Positions 8,525-17,726 of a stretch of DNA of 64,000 bases are shown here, piece after piece (within the stretch, counting starts at the first letter, position 1; the number at the start of each line of letters is the position of its first letter). The DNA lies in assembly GCA_024236055.1 (NCBI GenBank), contig JACKLF010000001.1, forward strand, positions 248,001 through 312,000. Direction: 5' to 3'. This DNA comes from Alphaproteobacteria bacterium (GTDB lineage: Bacteria > Pseudomonadota > Alphaproteobacteria > Micropepsales > Micropepsaceae). Below the pieces are notes generated by a model. The model had not been told where the DNA came from and ran no database searches. It worked only from the letters and a program-made list of their open reading frames with translations. A program made the translations under genes and the position numbers.

Positions 8525-9182
8525 ATGGCCTCCCTTGAAGACAGGCTGGGTCACCACTTTTCCGATCCGGCTCTTTTGCGCCGCGCCCTGACCCATGCCA
8601 GCGCCGACAGCGCCACCTCCAACGAGCGGCTGGAGTTTCTGGGCGACCGGGTGCTGGGTCTGATCGTCGCCGAAAGGCTGCGTACGCTCTATATCCCTGG
8701 CGATGCGAAGGCGCGCTGGCGCTGAGAGTTCAGTCGCCCTGGCGCGCGGCGCCTGCGCCACCGCGGCGGAAGCCGCCGGTCTGGCCGAACATCTCATCCT
8801 GGCCAATCCGGAAAAAGGCGGGCGGCGCGCGCTAAGCCCGCCATCCTGTCGGGCGCCTGCAGGCGTGGTGATCGCTGCGCTTATCTGGATGGCGGCATGG
8901 GATGTGGCGCGCGCCTTTGTCGAACGCTATTGGGCGCCGCTGTATGAAACCCTGGCACCGACATGCGCGACGCCAAGACCCGGCTGCAGGAATGGAGCCA
9001 GGGACGCGGGCGCGGCGGCGCGCCGGTCTATACGCTGAAGGACCGCAGCGGCCCTGACCACGCGCCGCGCCGGTCGAGGCGCGGGTGCCGGGCCTGAATG
9101 CGGTGACCGGCGAGGGCGGCTCCAAGCGTGCTGCCGAACAGGGATGCGGCGGCAAACTGCCAGCGCTGGCCGGAGAAAATCG
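8525..9182 (+). pseudogene. rnc: Ribonuclease III, frameshifted after residue about 60
   Basis: RNase III cuts double-stranded RNA in rRNA maturation. The start MASLEDRLGHHFSDPALLRR and the signature NERLEFLGDRVLGLIVAE are intact. After about 8700 the frame shifts several times, yet AACAEAAEA-like, AFVERYWAPLYETLAP, RLQEWSQGRGRG and VPGLNAVTGEGGSKRAAEQ follow in order through the double-stranded RNA-binding domain. The stop codon itself is not readable and was placed at the inferred ATGA overlap with era. Confidence 0.85.
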
Positions 9183-10120
9183 GAGAGGACCTGGCGACAC
9201 TGCTGCGGCTTCTGCGCCATCATCGGCGCGGTTAATGCCGGCAAGTCGACGCTGATCAACCAGCTTGTTTGCTCCAAGGTGGCGATCGCTTCAGCCCCAA
9301 GGTGCAGACGCCCCATGCCGGTGGCATCGCCCTGACCGGCGAAACCCAGATCGTCTTTGTCGACACGCCCGCATCTTTCGCCCGCGCTGCGGCTGACCGC
9401 GCCATGGTCACCTCCGCCTGGGCGGGGCCGAGGAAGCCGATTGCGTGCTGCTGATCGTCGATGCCGCTGACCTGACCGAGCGCGACAACAGCTCTGCCGG
9501 GCGCGACACGATGGCGATCCTGGGAAACCTGGAAATCCGCGCCTGCCAAGAAAAGGCGCTGGTGCTGGGAACAAGATCGACGGTCTGAAGCGCGAACGGC
9601 TGCTGCCGCTGGTGGAAAAGCTGTATGCCGAGGGCAGTTCGAGGACGTGTTCTGATTTCCGCCCTGAAGGGCGAGGGCGTGGCCGATGTCGCCGCTCGCC
9701 GCGCGCATGCCCGAAAGCCTCTGGCTGTATCCGAAGACCGGCCGCCGACATTCCGCTGCGCCTGCTGGCCGCCGAGGTGACGCGCGAAAGCTCTATCTGC
9801 GCCTGCATGACGAGCTGCCCTATGCCAGCAATGGTCGAGACCGGGAAAAGTGGGAAGAGCGCAAGGACGGCAGCGTGCGCATCGACCAGATCGTCTATGT
9901 CCAGCGCGACGGCCAGAAGGCGATCGTGCTGGGCAAGGGCGGCGCCACCATCAAGAAGATCGGCGAACTGGCCCGCACCGAACTGGAAGAACTGCTGGGC
10001 CGGCGCGTCCACCTGTTCCTGTTCGTCAAGGTGCGCGAGGACTGGGCTGAAAAGTCCGAACATTATAAAGAGATCGGGCTGGATTTCCTTCCGACTGAGG
10101 GGTGTTATGGAATGGAATGA
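9179..10120 (+). pseudogene. era: GTPase Era, frameshifted in the GTPase domain
   Basis: Era is an essential GTPase that binds 16S rRNA during 30S assembly. Recognisable pieces are CGFCAIIGAVNAGKSTLINQ (P-loop; V replaces P, perhaps an error), GIALTGETQIVFVDTP (G3) and ADCVLLIVDAADLTERD. A clean C-terminal KH domain follows from about 9850 (KAIVLGKGGATIKKIGELAR, then VHLFLFVKVREDW). The frame runs to TGA at 10118-10120. A one-base correction would instead stop it at about 10098, before recO. The start at about 9179 is inferred. Confidence 0.86.
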
Positions 10121-10897
10121 CACCGCTATCAAACTCCTGTCCGCCCGCGCCATGGCGAAACCGGCGCGGTGCTGGAACTGCTGACCCGTGCCACGGTTGT
10201 CAGCAGGGTTGGTGCGCGGCGGCTCGCGCCGGATCAAGCTTCCACCCGCAGCCCGGCAACACCGTGCATGTCCAGTGGCGCGCCCGGCTGGAAGAACATC
10301 TGGGCAGCTTCACCTGGGAACTGGCCACGGCGCGGGCGGGCGAGCTGATGGAAAGCCGCGCCGGGCTGGCGGACTGGAACGCCTTTGCCGCTGTCTGTTC
10401 CGCCGCGCTGCCCGAGCGCGAGGCCCATGCCAATGTTCATGACGCCGCCGCGATCCTGCTGGATGCGATGGATGGACGGCGAAGCCGGAAGACTGGCTGC
10501 CGCCTATGTGCGCTGAGGCGGGGCTGCTGGATGCGCTGGGCTTCGGGCTGGACCCAGCGGAGAATGCGCGCCACCGGCGACACCGACGACCTGGCCGTCT
10601 CGCCGCGCTCGGCCGCGCCGTTTCGACGCGCCGGGGCCGGCGTCTGTGCCAACCGCCTGTTCCGCCTGCCGGGTTCCCTGACCGCGACGATGCCGCCAAC
10701 CCCGATGACGTCGCCGCCGGGCTGAAGCTGACCGGCCATTTCCTGCTGGAACGGGTGCTGCGCCTCACGGCGGGACATAATGGCCAGAACCCGGCTGGAC
10801 GCTCGCGGACAGCCAAAATGCTGCCGGAAGCCAACTGAGCCTGGACGCGCTCGCGGACAGCCAATCCTCTGGATGCGATGGCACCCGAATCGTCTAA
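10107..10897 (+). pseudogene. recO: DNA repair protein RecO, frameshifted
   Basis: RecO helps load RecA at gaps. ATG at 10107 gives MEWNDTAI. Pieces in shifting frames (GLVRGGSRRIK, VQWRARLEEHLGSFTWELAT, AAVCSAALPEREAH, GLKLTGHFLLERVL) match the OB-fold and helical parts of the family in order. After VL the most likely corrected reading is LDALADSQNAAGSQLSLDALADSQ, split here across two repeats, ending at TAA 10895-10897. The uncorrected frame stops at 10838. Confidence 0.8.
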
Positions 10898-10907
10898 AAG
10901 CTGAACC

Positions 10908-13160
10908 ATGGTTGCCTTACCCGACGAAATCCGCTCCGAAACCCTGAGCAAGGCGCTGGCCGAACGCTATCTGGCCTATGCCCTGTCCACCATCACCCAG
11001 CGCGCGCTGCCCGATGCCCGCGATGGGCTGAAACCCGTGCACCGGCGCATCCTCTATGGCATGCGGCTGCTGCGGCTCGATCCCGGCTCGGCCTTCAAGA
11101 AATGCGCGAAGGTGGTGGGCGATGTTATGGGCGGCTATCACCCCCATGGCGACCAGGCGATCTATGACGCGCTGGTGCGGCTGGCCCAGGAATTCTCGGT
11201 GCGCTATCCGCTGGTCGACGGCCAGGGCAATTTCGGCAATGTCGATGGCGATAACGCCGCGGCCATGCGCTACACCGAAAGCCGCATGACCGATGCCGCC
11301 GCCGCCCTGCTGAACGGGCTGGACGAGGACGCGGTTGATTTCCGCACCACCTATGACGGCGAAACCCGCGAGCCGGTGGTGTTGCCCGCCGCCTTCCCGA
11401 ACCTCTTGGCCAATGGCGCCAACGGCATCGCGGTGGGCATGGCGACCGCCATCCCGCCCCACAATCTGGGCGAGCTGTGCGCGGCCACCATCGCGCTGAT
11501 CGAAAATCCCAACGTCCAGGACCGCACGCTGTTCAAGCATGTGCGCGGGCCCGACTTTCCCACCGGCGGCATCGTGGTCGAGGACCCGGCCTCCATCGCC
11601 GAGGCCTATCGCACCGGCAAGGGCGGTTTTCGCCTGCGCGCGCGCTGGGAACGGGAAGAGGGCGCGCGCGGCGCCTGGCAGATCGTCGTCACCGAGATTC
11701 CCTATCAGGTGCAGAAGTCGCGCCTGATCGAACGCATCGCCGAAATGCTGGAGCAGAAGAAGCTGCCCCTGCTGGACGACATTCACGACGAAAGCGCCGA
11801 GGACATCCGTATCGTCCTGACGCCCAAATCCCGCACCGTCGATCCCGAAATCCTGATGGAGCAACTGTTCCGCAGCAGCGACCTGGAAGTGCGCGTGCCG
11901 CTGAACATGAACGTGCTGGACAAGGGGCTGGTGCCGCGCGTCATGAGCCTGCGCGAGGTGCTGACCGCCTTCATCACCCATCGCCGCGAGGTGTTGGAGC
12001 GCCGCTCCCGGCACCGGCTGGACAGGATCGCCACCCGGCTGGAAGTGCTGGAAGGCTATCTGGCCGTCTATCTGAACCTGGACAAGGTCATCAGGATCAT
12101 CCGCACCGAGGATGAGCCCAAGCCGGTCCTGATGAAGGCCTTCAAGCTGACCGAGAACCAGGCCGACGCCATTCTCAACATGCGTCTGCGCTCCCTGCGC
12201 AAGCTGGAGGAGATGGAGATCCGCGCCGAACATGCCGACCTGGCCAAAGAGCAGAAGGCGCTGAAGAAGATGCTGGGCTCCGAGAAGCTCAAGTCGGAAA
12301 AGCTGGTCGAGGAAATGCGCGAGATCGATGCCCGCTTCGGCCTGAAGACCGAAATCGGCCGGCGCCGCAGCGAGATCGCCAAGGCCGCCGAGGTTGCCGA
12401 GATGACCGCCCTGGCCGACCAGGTCGAAGAGATCGCCAATGCCGTGGTGCAGGAGCCGATCACCGTGGTCTGCTCGCAGAAGGGCTGGCTGCGCGCCCTG
12501 AAGGGGCACCAGGAACAGTCGAACGCGGTCAAGTACAAGGAAGGCGACCGGGGCCGCTTCTGGTTCCACGCCCAGACCACCGACCGCATCATGCTGCTGG
12601 CGACCGACGGGCGCTTCTACACGCTGGATGCCGCCAAGCTGCCGGGCGGGCGCGGGCTGGGCGAGGCGATCCGAACGTTCATCGACATGCCGCCGGAAGC
12701 CGACATCGTCACCATGTTTGTGCATGTGCCGGGCAGGAAGCTGATTGTCGCCGCCACCAGCGGCCATGGCTTCATCACCAATGAGGACGACGCCATCGCC
12801 ATGACCCGCAAGGGCAAGGCGGTGATGAATGTGAAGACGGGGATCGAGGCGGTGGCCTGCCATGGCGTCGAAGGCGATCACCTGGCGGTGATCGGCAAGA
12901 ACCACAAGCTGCTGATCTTCCCGCTGTCGGAAGTGCCCGAACTGGCCAGGGGGCAGGGCGTCTACCTGCAGCGCTACAAGGACAGCGAACTGTCGGATGC
13001 CATCGGCTTCACCTGGAAGGCGGGCCTGAAGGACGCCAACGGCCGCACCTTCACGCCGTCGGAACTCAAGGACTGGAAGGGCGCGCGCGCCCAGGCGGGG
13101 CGCCTGGCGCCGCGCGGTTTCTCCAAATCCGACCGCTTCGCCGACCCGCAACAAGGTTAA
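10908..13160 (+). CDS. parC: DNA topoisomerase IV subunit A
   Basis: ParC is the cleaving subunit of topoisomerase IV, which decatenates chromosomes. At 750 residues it is of normal length and free of frameshifts. The catalytic tyrosine is Y122 in AAMRYTESR. The quinolone-relevant helix reads YHPHGDQAIYDALVRLAQ, with Q where E. coli ParC has S80, as I recall for other Alphaproteobacteria. The early RALPDARDGLKPVHRRILY and the lower number of GyrA-box-like C-terminal repeats favour ParC over GyrA. It begins 10 bases after the inferred recO stop. Confidence 0.93.
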   Translation: MVALPDEIRSETLSKALAERYLAYALSTITQRALPDARDGLKPVHRRILYGMRLLRLDPGSAFKKCAKVVGDVMGGYHPHGDQAIYDALVRLAQEFSVRYPLVDGQGNFGNVDGDNAAAMRYTESRMTDAAAALLNGLDEDAVDFRTTYDGETREPVVLPAAFPNLLANGANGIAVGMATAIPPHNLGELCAATIALIENPNVQDRTLFKHVRGPDFPTGGIVVEDPASIAEAYRTGKGGFRLRARWEREEGARGAWQIVVTEIPYQVQKSRLIERIAEMLEQKKLPLLDDIHDESAEDIRIVLTPKSRTVDPEILMEQLFRSSDLEVRVPLNMNVLDKGLVPRVMSLREVLTAFITHRREVLERRSRHRLDRIATRLEVLEGYLAVYLNLDKVIRIIRTEDEPKPVLMKAFKLTENQADAILNMRLRSLRKLEEMEIRAEHADLAKEQKALKKMLGSEKLKSEKLVEEMREIDARFGLKTEIGRRRSEIAKAAEVAEMTALADQVEEIANAVVQEPITVVCSQKGWLRALKGHQEQSNAVKYKEGDRGRFWFHAQTTDRIMLLATDGRFYTLDAAKLPGGRGLGEAIRTFIDMPPEADIVTMFVHVPGRKLIVAATSGHGFITNEDDAIAMTRKGKAVMNVKTGIEAVACHGVEGDHLAVIGKNHKLLIFPLSEVPELARGQGVYLQRYKDSELSDAIGFTWKAGLKDANGRTFTPSELKDWKGARAQAGRLAPRGFSKSDRFADPQQG

Positions 13161-13194
13161 CGGACGCCGGCGCACAGGTTGACGCCGCAAGCAC

Positions 13195-13211
13195 TGTCTC
13201 AGAACGAGACA
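13195..13211. promoter_or_regulatory. Short hairpin between parC and the L,D-transpeptidase gene
   Basis: TGTCTC-AGAAC-GAGACA forms a perfect six-base stem in the 106-base gap. No U-run follows, so a terminator function is doubtful. Nothing else in the gap is recognisable. Confidence 0.3.
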
Positions 13212-13266
13212 TTGCCAAACTGGATCGGTATAGTTTCAGCCGTATCCCCCGCGGCGCTGCGTTTCG

Positions 13267-14490
13267 ATGTCCGGTTTGCGTACCCTTGCCTTGTCCTATC
13301 TGGCGTCCGCCGCGGTGTTCGTGCTGGCGGCGACCTATGCCGCGCATCCCGACCTGGGCGGGGCGCTGCGTGGTGGGGCGGGCCGGTTGGGTGCATTGCT
13401 GGATGAAGGGCTGTGGCAGCCGGTGCTGCGCACCGCCCAGAACGCCGACAAGACCTTCCTGGACCGGCTGGACGATGCGCCCTATGGCGACAGCGCGGTG
13501 ACCATCGCCATCGAACCGCCCGGCCCCAACGATGCGCGCACCCTGGCGCGGTCACGCACGCTGGACATCGCCCCGCGCAGCCTGGACCCGCAGGCGCTGG
13601 CCGCGCCCGGCGGCGCAGACGCCGATTACTCCGCGTCAACCACCATCACCATCCTGCCGGACCTGACGCCGCCGCCCGAAGCGCCGGCGCCGCGCCTGGC
13701 CGACCGCGCACCATCCGCCCCGCCGGTCGACATCGCCCGCAACGCGCCGTCGGTTGTCATTCCCGAACCGCCGCCGCTGGAAGCCGACAGGCTTGCGCGC
13801 AACGCGCCCGGTGCGCACGCACCCCAGACCAGGGCGGCGGCGCGCGCGATGGCGGTGTCCGAACGGCTGAAGGAAAACCTGACGCCCGACATGCTGAAGG
13901 GTTTCGACCTGTTCCTCTATGTCAGCAAGTCCGACCACGGCCCGCTGGCCCAGCGCATGTATGTCTTCCGCAAGCAGGCGGGCGGCAGGCTGGCGCTGCT
14001 CTATGACTGGCCAGCCTCCACCGGCCGCGAGCAGCGCGAGACTTCCCCGCGCGGGCGCAGCACCTTCACCGACACGCCGCGCGGCTATTACGAACTCGAC
14101 CCGGGCCGGATGTACCGCAAGTACACGTCCTATTCGTGGAAGCAGCCCATGCCGTACGCGATGTTTTTCAACTGGGAGCGCCGCGGCCTGCAGACGGGGC
14201 TGGCGATCCATGCCGCCAGCGGCGACGACATCGCGCTTCTGGGCCAGCGCGCCAGCGCGGGCTGCGTGCATCTGGCGCCCGAGAACGCCCGCACGCTCTA
14301 TGAACTGATCCGCAGCGAATACAAGGGCGAGGTGCCGCGCTTCGCCTACAACTCCCGCACCCAGACCATGAGCAATGACGGCACGCTGATGCGCGACGCC
14401 AACGGCGACCTGAAGATGGCCGACGGCTACAAGGTGCTGGTGCAGATCGAGGATTATGCCGGCGACAATTCCGTCGCCGCGCTTTTCTAG
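13267..14490 (+). CDS. L,D-transpeptidase family protein (YkuD-like domain)
   Basis: The 407-residue protein has an N-terminal membrane anchor or signal (LALSYLASAAVFVLAATYAA), then a long proline/alanine-rich low-complexity linker of about 150 residues. The C-terminal catalytic region carries TGLAIHAASGDDIALLGQR with H315 and the active-site motif SAGCVHL with C333. These are the HxG-like and S-x-GC features of L,D-transpeptidases, which form 3-3 crosslinks in peptidoglycan or attach proteins to it. The linker would let the domain reach the peptidoglycan. A role in crosslinking is inferred. Confidence 0.82.
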   Translation: MSGLRTLALSYLASAAVFVLAATYAAHPDLGGALRGGAGRLGALLDEGLWQPVLRTAQNADKTFLDRLDDAPYGDSAVTIAIEPPGPNDARTLARSRTLDIAPRSLDPQALAAPGGADADYSASTTITILPDLTPPPEAPAPRLADRAPSAPPVDIARNAPSVVIPEPPPLEADRLARNAPGAHAPQTRAAARAMAVSERLKENLTPDMLKGFDLFLYVSKSDHGPLAQRMYVFRKQAGGRLALLYDWPASTGREQRETSPRGRSTFTDTPRGYYELDPGRMYRKYTSYSWKQPMPYAMFFNWERRGLQTGLAIHAASGDDIALLGQRASAGCVHLAPENARTLYELIRSEYKGEVPRFAYNSRTQTMSNDGTLMRDANGDLKMADGYKVLVQIEDYAGDNSVAALF

Positions 14491-14492
14491 TA

Positions 14493-14585
14493 CCCCCTTC
14501 TGTCGCTGCGCGATTGCCTTCGGCGTTCGTACGCTGCCGCTACTCACCATCGCTGCGACATCTCCCCCGCCGAAGCGGGGGGAGG
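14493..14585 (+). repeat. Intergenic palindromic repeat, copy A
   Basis: The pattern is CCCCYTCTGTCGC, a short stem, then GCGACATCTCCCCC, then GGGGGGAG. The same layout recurs at 32203-32289 and 56227-56320. Here it starts three bases after the transpeptidase stop codon. The GTCGC/GCGAC and CCCCGC/GCGGGG arms can form two nested hairpins. Confidence 0.6.
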
Positions 14586-14588
14586 GCA

Positions 14589-14669
14589 TCAGGCATGACC
14601 GGTCAGCAGCCACAGAATGATGATGATCGGCAGCGGAATGCCGATTGCCCACAGGATGATGGAGCGCAT
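14589..14669 (-). CDS. 26-residue single-span membrane peptide
   Basis: Reading the minus strand from ATG at 14669 gives MRSIILWAIGIPLPIIIILW followed by LLTGHA and a TGA stop. A GGGAG motif lies a few bases upstream on that strand. The peptide is one hydrophobic helix interrupted by IPLP. Very similar unannotated small peptides with the IPIPIIILIWL pattern are common in Proteobacteria, as far as I recall. The function is unknown. Confidence 0.6.
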   Translation of the reverse strand: MRSIILWAIGIPLPIIIILWLLTGHA

Positions 14670-14724
14670 CTGTCTCTCCCGTTGATGTCGGGGAGATAAC
14701 TGCCTTGTCAGAGTCGGGTTCCGG

Positions 14725-15591
14725 TCAGCGCCGCAGCTCGTAGAGCGCGATCGCCGCTGCATTGGAGACGTTCAGGCTTTCCATCGCCTTGTCGATGGGG
14801 ATGAAGGCGGCAACCTCGCAGCGTTCGCGCACCAGCCGGCGGATGCCCGCGCCTTCCGAGCCCAGCACCAGCGCCACATCGCCCGTCTCGTGATCGGCGG
14901 GAACCGCCTCGGACAGCGGCTGGGCGCCGTCGCCGGCCAGGGCCACGCGCCAGAAGCCGTGCTCGCCCAGTTCGTCCAGCGCACGGGCGACGTTCACCAC
15001 CTCGACATAGGGCACCAGGTCCAGCGCCCCCGATGCCGCCTTGGCCAGCGCGCCGGACTGGGGCGGGGCATGGCGGTCCTGCACCACCACGGCGGCCACG
15101 CCAAAGGCCGCGGCGGTCCGCAGGATCGCGCCCACATTGTGGGGGTCCGAAAGCTGGTCCAGGACCAGGATGACGCGCTTGCCCCTGGCGGTCCCGGCGA
15201 TCACCGATTCCAGGCTCTCGCCCTTCAGCGGCCAGGCTTCCAGCGCCGCACCCTGGTGAACGGCGCCCGGGGGCAGGAACTTGTCGATCGCGCCCGGCTC
15301 GGCCAGTTCCACCTTGACCCGCGCCAGCCGTTTTTCGCCGATCTGTTCGGCGGCCCGCGGGGTCAGGACCGCCCGGCCCAGCTTGCGGCGGGGGTTGGCC
15401 AGGGCGGCCTGGACCGCATGCAGGCCGTAAAGCCACTGGCCGCCGCGCATGCCCTCGCGCCGAGGTTCCGCCTTGCTCTCGCTGCGTTTTTCCAGCTTTT
15501 TCGCGGGTTTCTGGCTGCCGCGCGGGCTTTGGCCCCCGCCGCTGCGGGGCGGGGAAGGGCGGCCGGTCTTGCGGAAATTCTTGTTTCGCAT
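14725..15591 (-). CDS. rlmB: 23S rRNA (guanosine-2'-O-)-methyltransferase RlmB (TrmH/SpoU family)
   Basis: This SpoU-class enzyme methylates a guanosine 2'-hydroxyl in 23S rRNA using SAM. The protein of about 288 residues begins with a basic, disordered extension (MRNKNFRKTGRPSPPRSGGG), then a substrate-binding domain starting at WLYGLHAVQAAL. The three trefoil-knot SAM motifs follow: LSDPHNVGAILRTAAAFG, LVLGSEGAGIRRL and ESLNVSNAAAIALYELRR. I prefer ATG at 15591 to the longer frame at 15669, whose extra residues are not conserved. It faces the transpeptidase region. Confidence 0.9.
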   Translation of the reverse strand: MRNKNFRKTGRPSPPRSGGGQSPRGSQKPAKKLEKRSESKAEPRREGMRGGQWLYGLHAVQAALANPRRKLGRAVLTPRAAEQIGEKRLARVKVELAEPGAIDKFLPPGAVHQGAALEAWPLKGESLESVIAGTARGKRVILVLDQLSDPHNVGAILRTAAAFGVAAVVVQDRHAPPQSGALAKAASGALDLVPYVEVVNVARALDELGEHGFWRVALAGDGAQPLSEAVPADHETGDVALVLGSEGAGIRRLVRERCEVAAFIPIDKAMESLNVSNAAAIALYELRR

Positions 15592-15678
15592 GGCGCGCTT
15601 ATAAAGGAGTGGAAGGGCCGGTAAAGCGGAAGCGGAAAAAGCCACCGGATTCCCGGCGATTATGGCCAAAACTGACTA

Positions 15679-15707
15679 TTGACACCCCGGTCTGACTGAA
15701 CAATAAC
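15679..15707 (+). promoter_or_regulatory. Candidate sigma-70 promoter for the tRNA-Tyr/tRNA-Gly/tuf unit
   Basis: TTGACA at 15679-15684 and AATAAC at 15702-15707 are 17 bases apart. It lies in the 248-base gap between rlmB and tRNA-Tyr and points toward the tRNAs. The rest of the gap shows no recognisable element. Confidence 0.5.
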
Positions 15708-15839
15708 CCGCGATCCGCGGCCACACCTAACTGGAGGCTTTTTCAAACTCGCCCTTTTGGCCAACTGGGTGAGAGCAGCAGCGCCGGCCGGTCATTAGGT
15801 TGTTTAATCCATTGAACCAGTTGGGAAAAATCTAAAACC

Positions 15840-15924
15840 GGAGGGGTGCCCGAGTGGCTAAAGGGGACGGACTGTAAATCCGTTGGCTACGCCTACGTTG
15901 GTTCGAATCCAACCCCCTCCACCA
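15840..15924 (+). tRNA. tRNA-Tyr (GTA)
   Basis: The acceptor arms are GGAGGGG at 15840-15846 and CCCCTCC at 15914-15920, followed by A and an encoded CCA. The anticodon loop reads CTGTAAA with GTA. A long variable arm (GGCTACGCCTACG region) marks it as a class II tRNA, as expected for tyrosine. GGTTCGAATCC is the T-loop. Confidence 0.95.
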
Positions 15925-15983
15925 TTCCCTGCCCGCAAGGGCGCGAAAGGCAGACGTGCTGCGAAAGAAGGAAGTCGAATAGG

Positions 15984-16057
15984 GCGGGTGTAGCTCAATG
16001 GTAGAGCAACAGCCTTCCAAGCTGATGACGAGGGTTCGATTCCCTTCACCCGCTCCA
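15984..16057 (+). tRNA. tRNA-Gly (TCC)
   Basis: The acceptor GCGGGTG at 15984-15990 pairs with CACCCGC at 16047-16053, followed by T and CCA. TAGCTCAATGGTAGAG is the D-arm, CCTTCCAAG carries anticodon TCC, and GGTTCGATTCC is the T-arm. It lies between tRNA-Tyr and tuf, the familiar tRNA-Tyr-Gly-tuf arrangement. Confidence 0.95.
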
Positions 16058-16122
16058 GAATTGCAGGCCGACGAAAGAGTTTATCCCGCCACAGGCGGCT
16101 TTGAGAACGAAGGACAAAAGTC

Positions 16123-17303
16123 ATGAAGTGAAAGCGAAGTTTGAGCGTAACAAGCCGCACTGCAACATCGGCACGATTGGGCTGCCGACTATGGCAAGAC
16201 GTCGCTGACGCAGCGGATCACGAAGGTGCTGGTTGAGACGGCGGCGTTGTGTTCACCGCCTATGACCAGATCGACAAGGCGCTGGAAGAGAAGGCGCATC
16301 ACGATTTCTTTGACGGCGCATGTCGAGTGGCGACTGAGAACCGCCATTACGCCCACGTCGACTGCCCTGGCCACGCTGACTCGCGTGAAGAATATGATCA
16401 CCGGCGCTGCGCAGATGGACGGCGCGATCCTGGTCGTCGGCGTCCGACGGCCCGATGCCGCAGACCCGCGAGTGCTACATCCTGCTGGCGCCAGTCGGTG
16501 CCCGCGCTGGTGGTGTTCATGAACAAGTGCGACATGGTCGACGATCCGGAGCTTGACCTGGTCGAGATGGCGCGCGAGCTGCTGTCCTGTACTAGTGTTC
16601 CCCGGGCGATTGTTCCGATCGTGGTGCGGCTCGGTTGATGGCGTTTGAGAAATGCGAGTCAGCTAAAGCCACGAGGGCGATCCTCGAGCTGATGCGCACG
16701 TCGACGCTTGCATCCCCAGCTCGACCACCGTCTGGTCGACCCTAGCCCTTCCTGAATGCCGATCGAAGACGTGTTCTTTCGATCTCGGCTGCGGCATCAG
16801 GAGGGACCGCGTCGAGCGCGGCACGTGGAAGTGTCGGCGAGAAGCCGAGATCGTCGGCATCAAGCCGACTTAACAGCAAGCAAGATGACCGTGACCGGCG
16901 TGGAATGTTCCGGCAAGCTGGACCAGGGCCAGGTGGCGACAATATCGGCAGCTGCGCGGTGTCGACCGTGAAGGCGTCGAGGCGGCCACAGAGTTCTGGC
17001 CAAGCTGGCCTGGTGGACCCCTGCACACCAATCCCCTGTGGCGGTGCCTATCCTGACCAAGACGAGGGCGGCCAGTCAGCACCCGTCTCCTTCGCCAACT
17101 ACCTCGTCCGCAGCGTTCTATTACCCGTACCATCGACGACCGGCATCGTGAAGCTGCCGGAAGGGCACCAGATGGTGGTGATGTCAAGGACAATATCTCG
17201 ATCGAGGTCGAGCTGATCGTGCTGATCGCTGGCGTGAGTGAGAAGCTGCAGCTTCGCCATCCGTAGGCGGCCGGTCGGTTGGTAGGTTGCTGCGAAAATC
17301 CTG
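16123..17303 (+). pseudogene. tufB: Second copy of elongation factor Tu, heavily disrupted
   Basis: The sequence follows the intact tuf gene at 38404-39594 from start (AAAGCGAAGTTTGAGCG) to end (AAAATCCTG), but with many single-base losses, gains and substitutions throughout. For example GGTCACGTTGACCATGGC becomes GGGCTGCCGACTATGGC. EF-Tu delivers aminoacyl-tRNA to the ribosome; two near-identical copies are normal in Proteobacteria. The position before tRNA-Trp and secE is the expected tufB site. Identity to the intact copy is by eye in the high eighties percent, far below what gene conversion usually maintains, so I suspect sequence error. Confidence 0.88.
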
Positions 17304-17376
17304 GCGCAGGGGATTTCGCAACGGGCGGCGCCGGCGTGCTCCTACCAGGGATGTCGGTGGCCGCGTGATTGAGTTT

Positions 17377-17448
17377 AGGGTGTAGCTCATTGGTAGAGCA
17401 TCGGTTCCAAAACCGAGGGCCGGGGGTCGAGTCCCTCCGCCCCTGCCA
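17377..17448 (+). tRNA. tRNA-Trp (CCA), with bases missing
   Basis: The sequence starts AGGGTGTAGCTCATTGGTAG and ends CCCCTGCCA. The anticodon arm reads CGGTTCCAAAACCG, one base shorter than the canonical CGGTCTCCAAAACCG, and the acceptor is also short of a G. CCA is the anticodon once the loop is restored. The tuf-trnW-secE position confirms the identity. A six-base anticodon loop would not function, which points to sequence error. Confidence 0.88.
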
Positions 17449-17491
17449 AAGCTCCGAAGAGTGATGTGCATACGACAACAGAAAGACAGAA

Positions 17492-17726
17492 TTGGCGGTG
17501 GCGGGCGTGAGCCGGGTGGCCGTGCGCTGCGTCGGCCTGATCGAGTTCTTCCGCCAGGTCAACCGCGAACGCAAGAAGGTCACCTGGCTGACCTTCAAGG
17601 AAAACCTGGCTGACCACGATCATGGTCTTACCGCGGTTGGCCTGACCATGGTGTTCTTTCGTTGCAGTCGACGCCATCCTGAACTATGGTGAACTGGTGT
17701 TGATCGGCGGCCGGAGGATTTTCTGA
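17492..17726 (+). pseudogene. secE: Preprotein translocase subunit SecE, frameshifted
   Basis: SecE clamps SecY in the inner membrane. The conserved amphipathic helix reads LIEFFRQVNRERKKVTW, followed by FKENL. The transmembrane part is broken by indels (pieces LTAVGLTMVFF, ILNYG-like). It closes at TGA 17724-17726, overlapping the nusG ATG. The start is uncertain; a TTG at 17492 opens the frame. Confidence 0.85.

Noticed and set aside
10917..13190. A 757-residue open frame antisense to parC
   Set aside because: Its composition (rich in H, G, Q, A, L, V) is that of a mirror of a high-GC gene, with no recognisable domain, while the plus strand encodes complete ParC.
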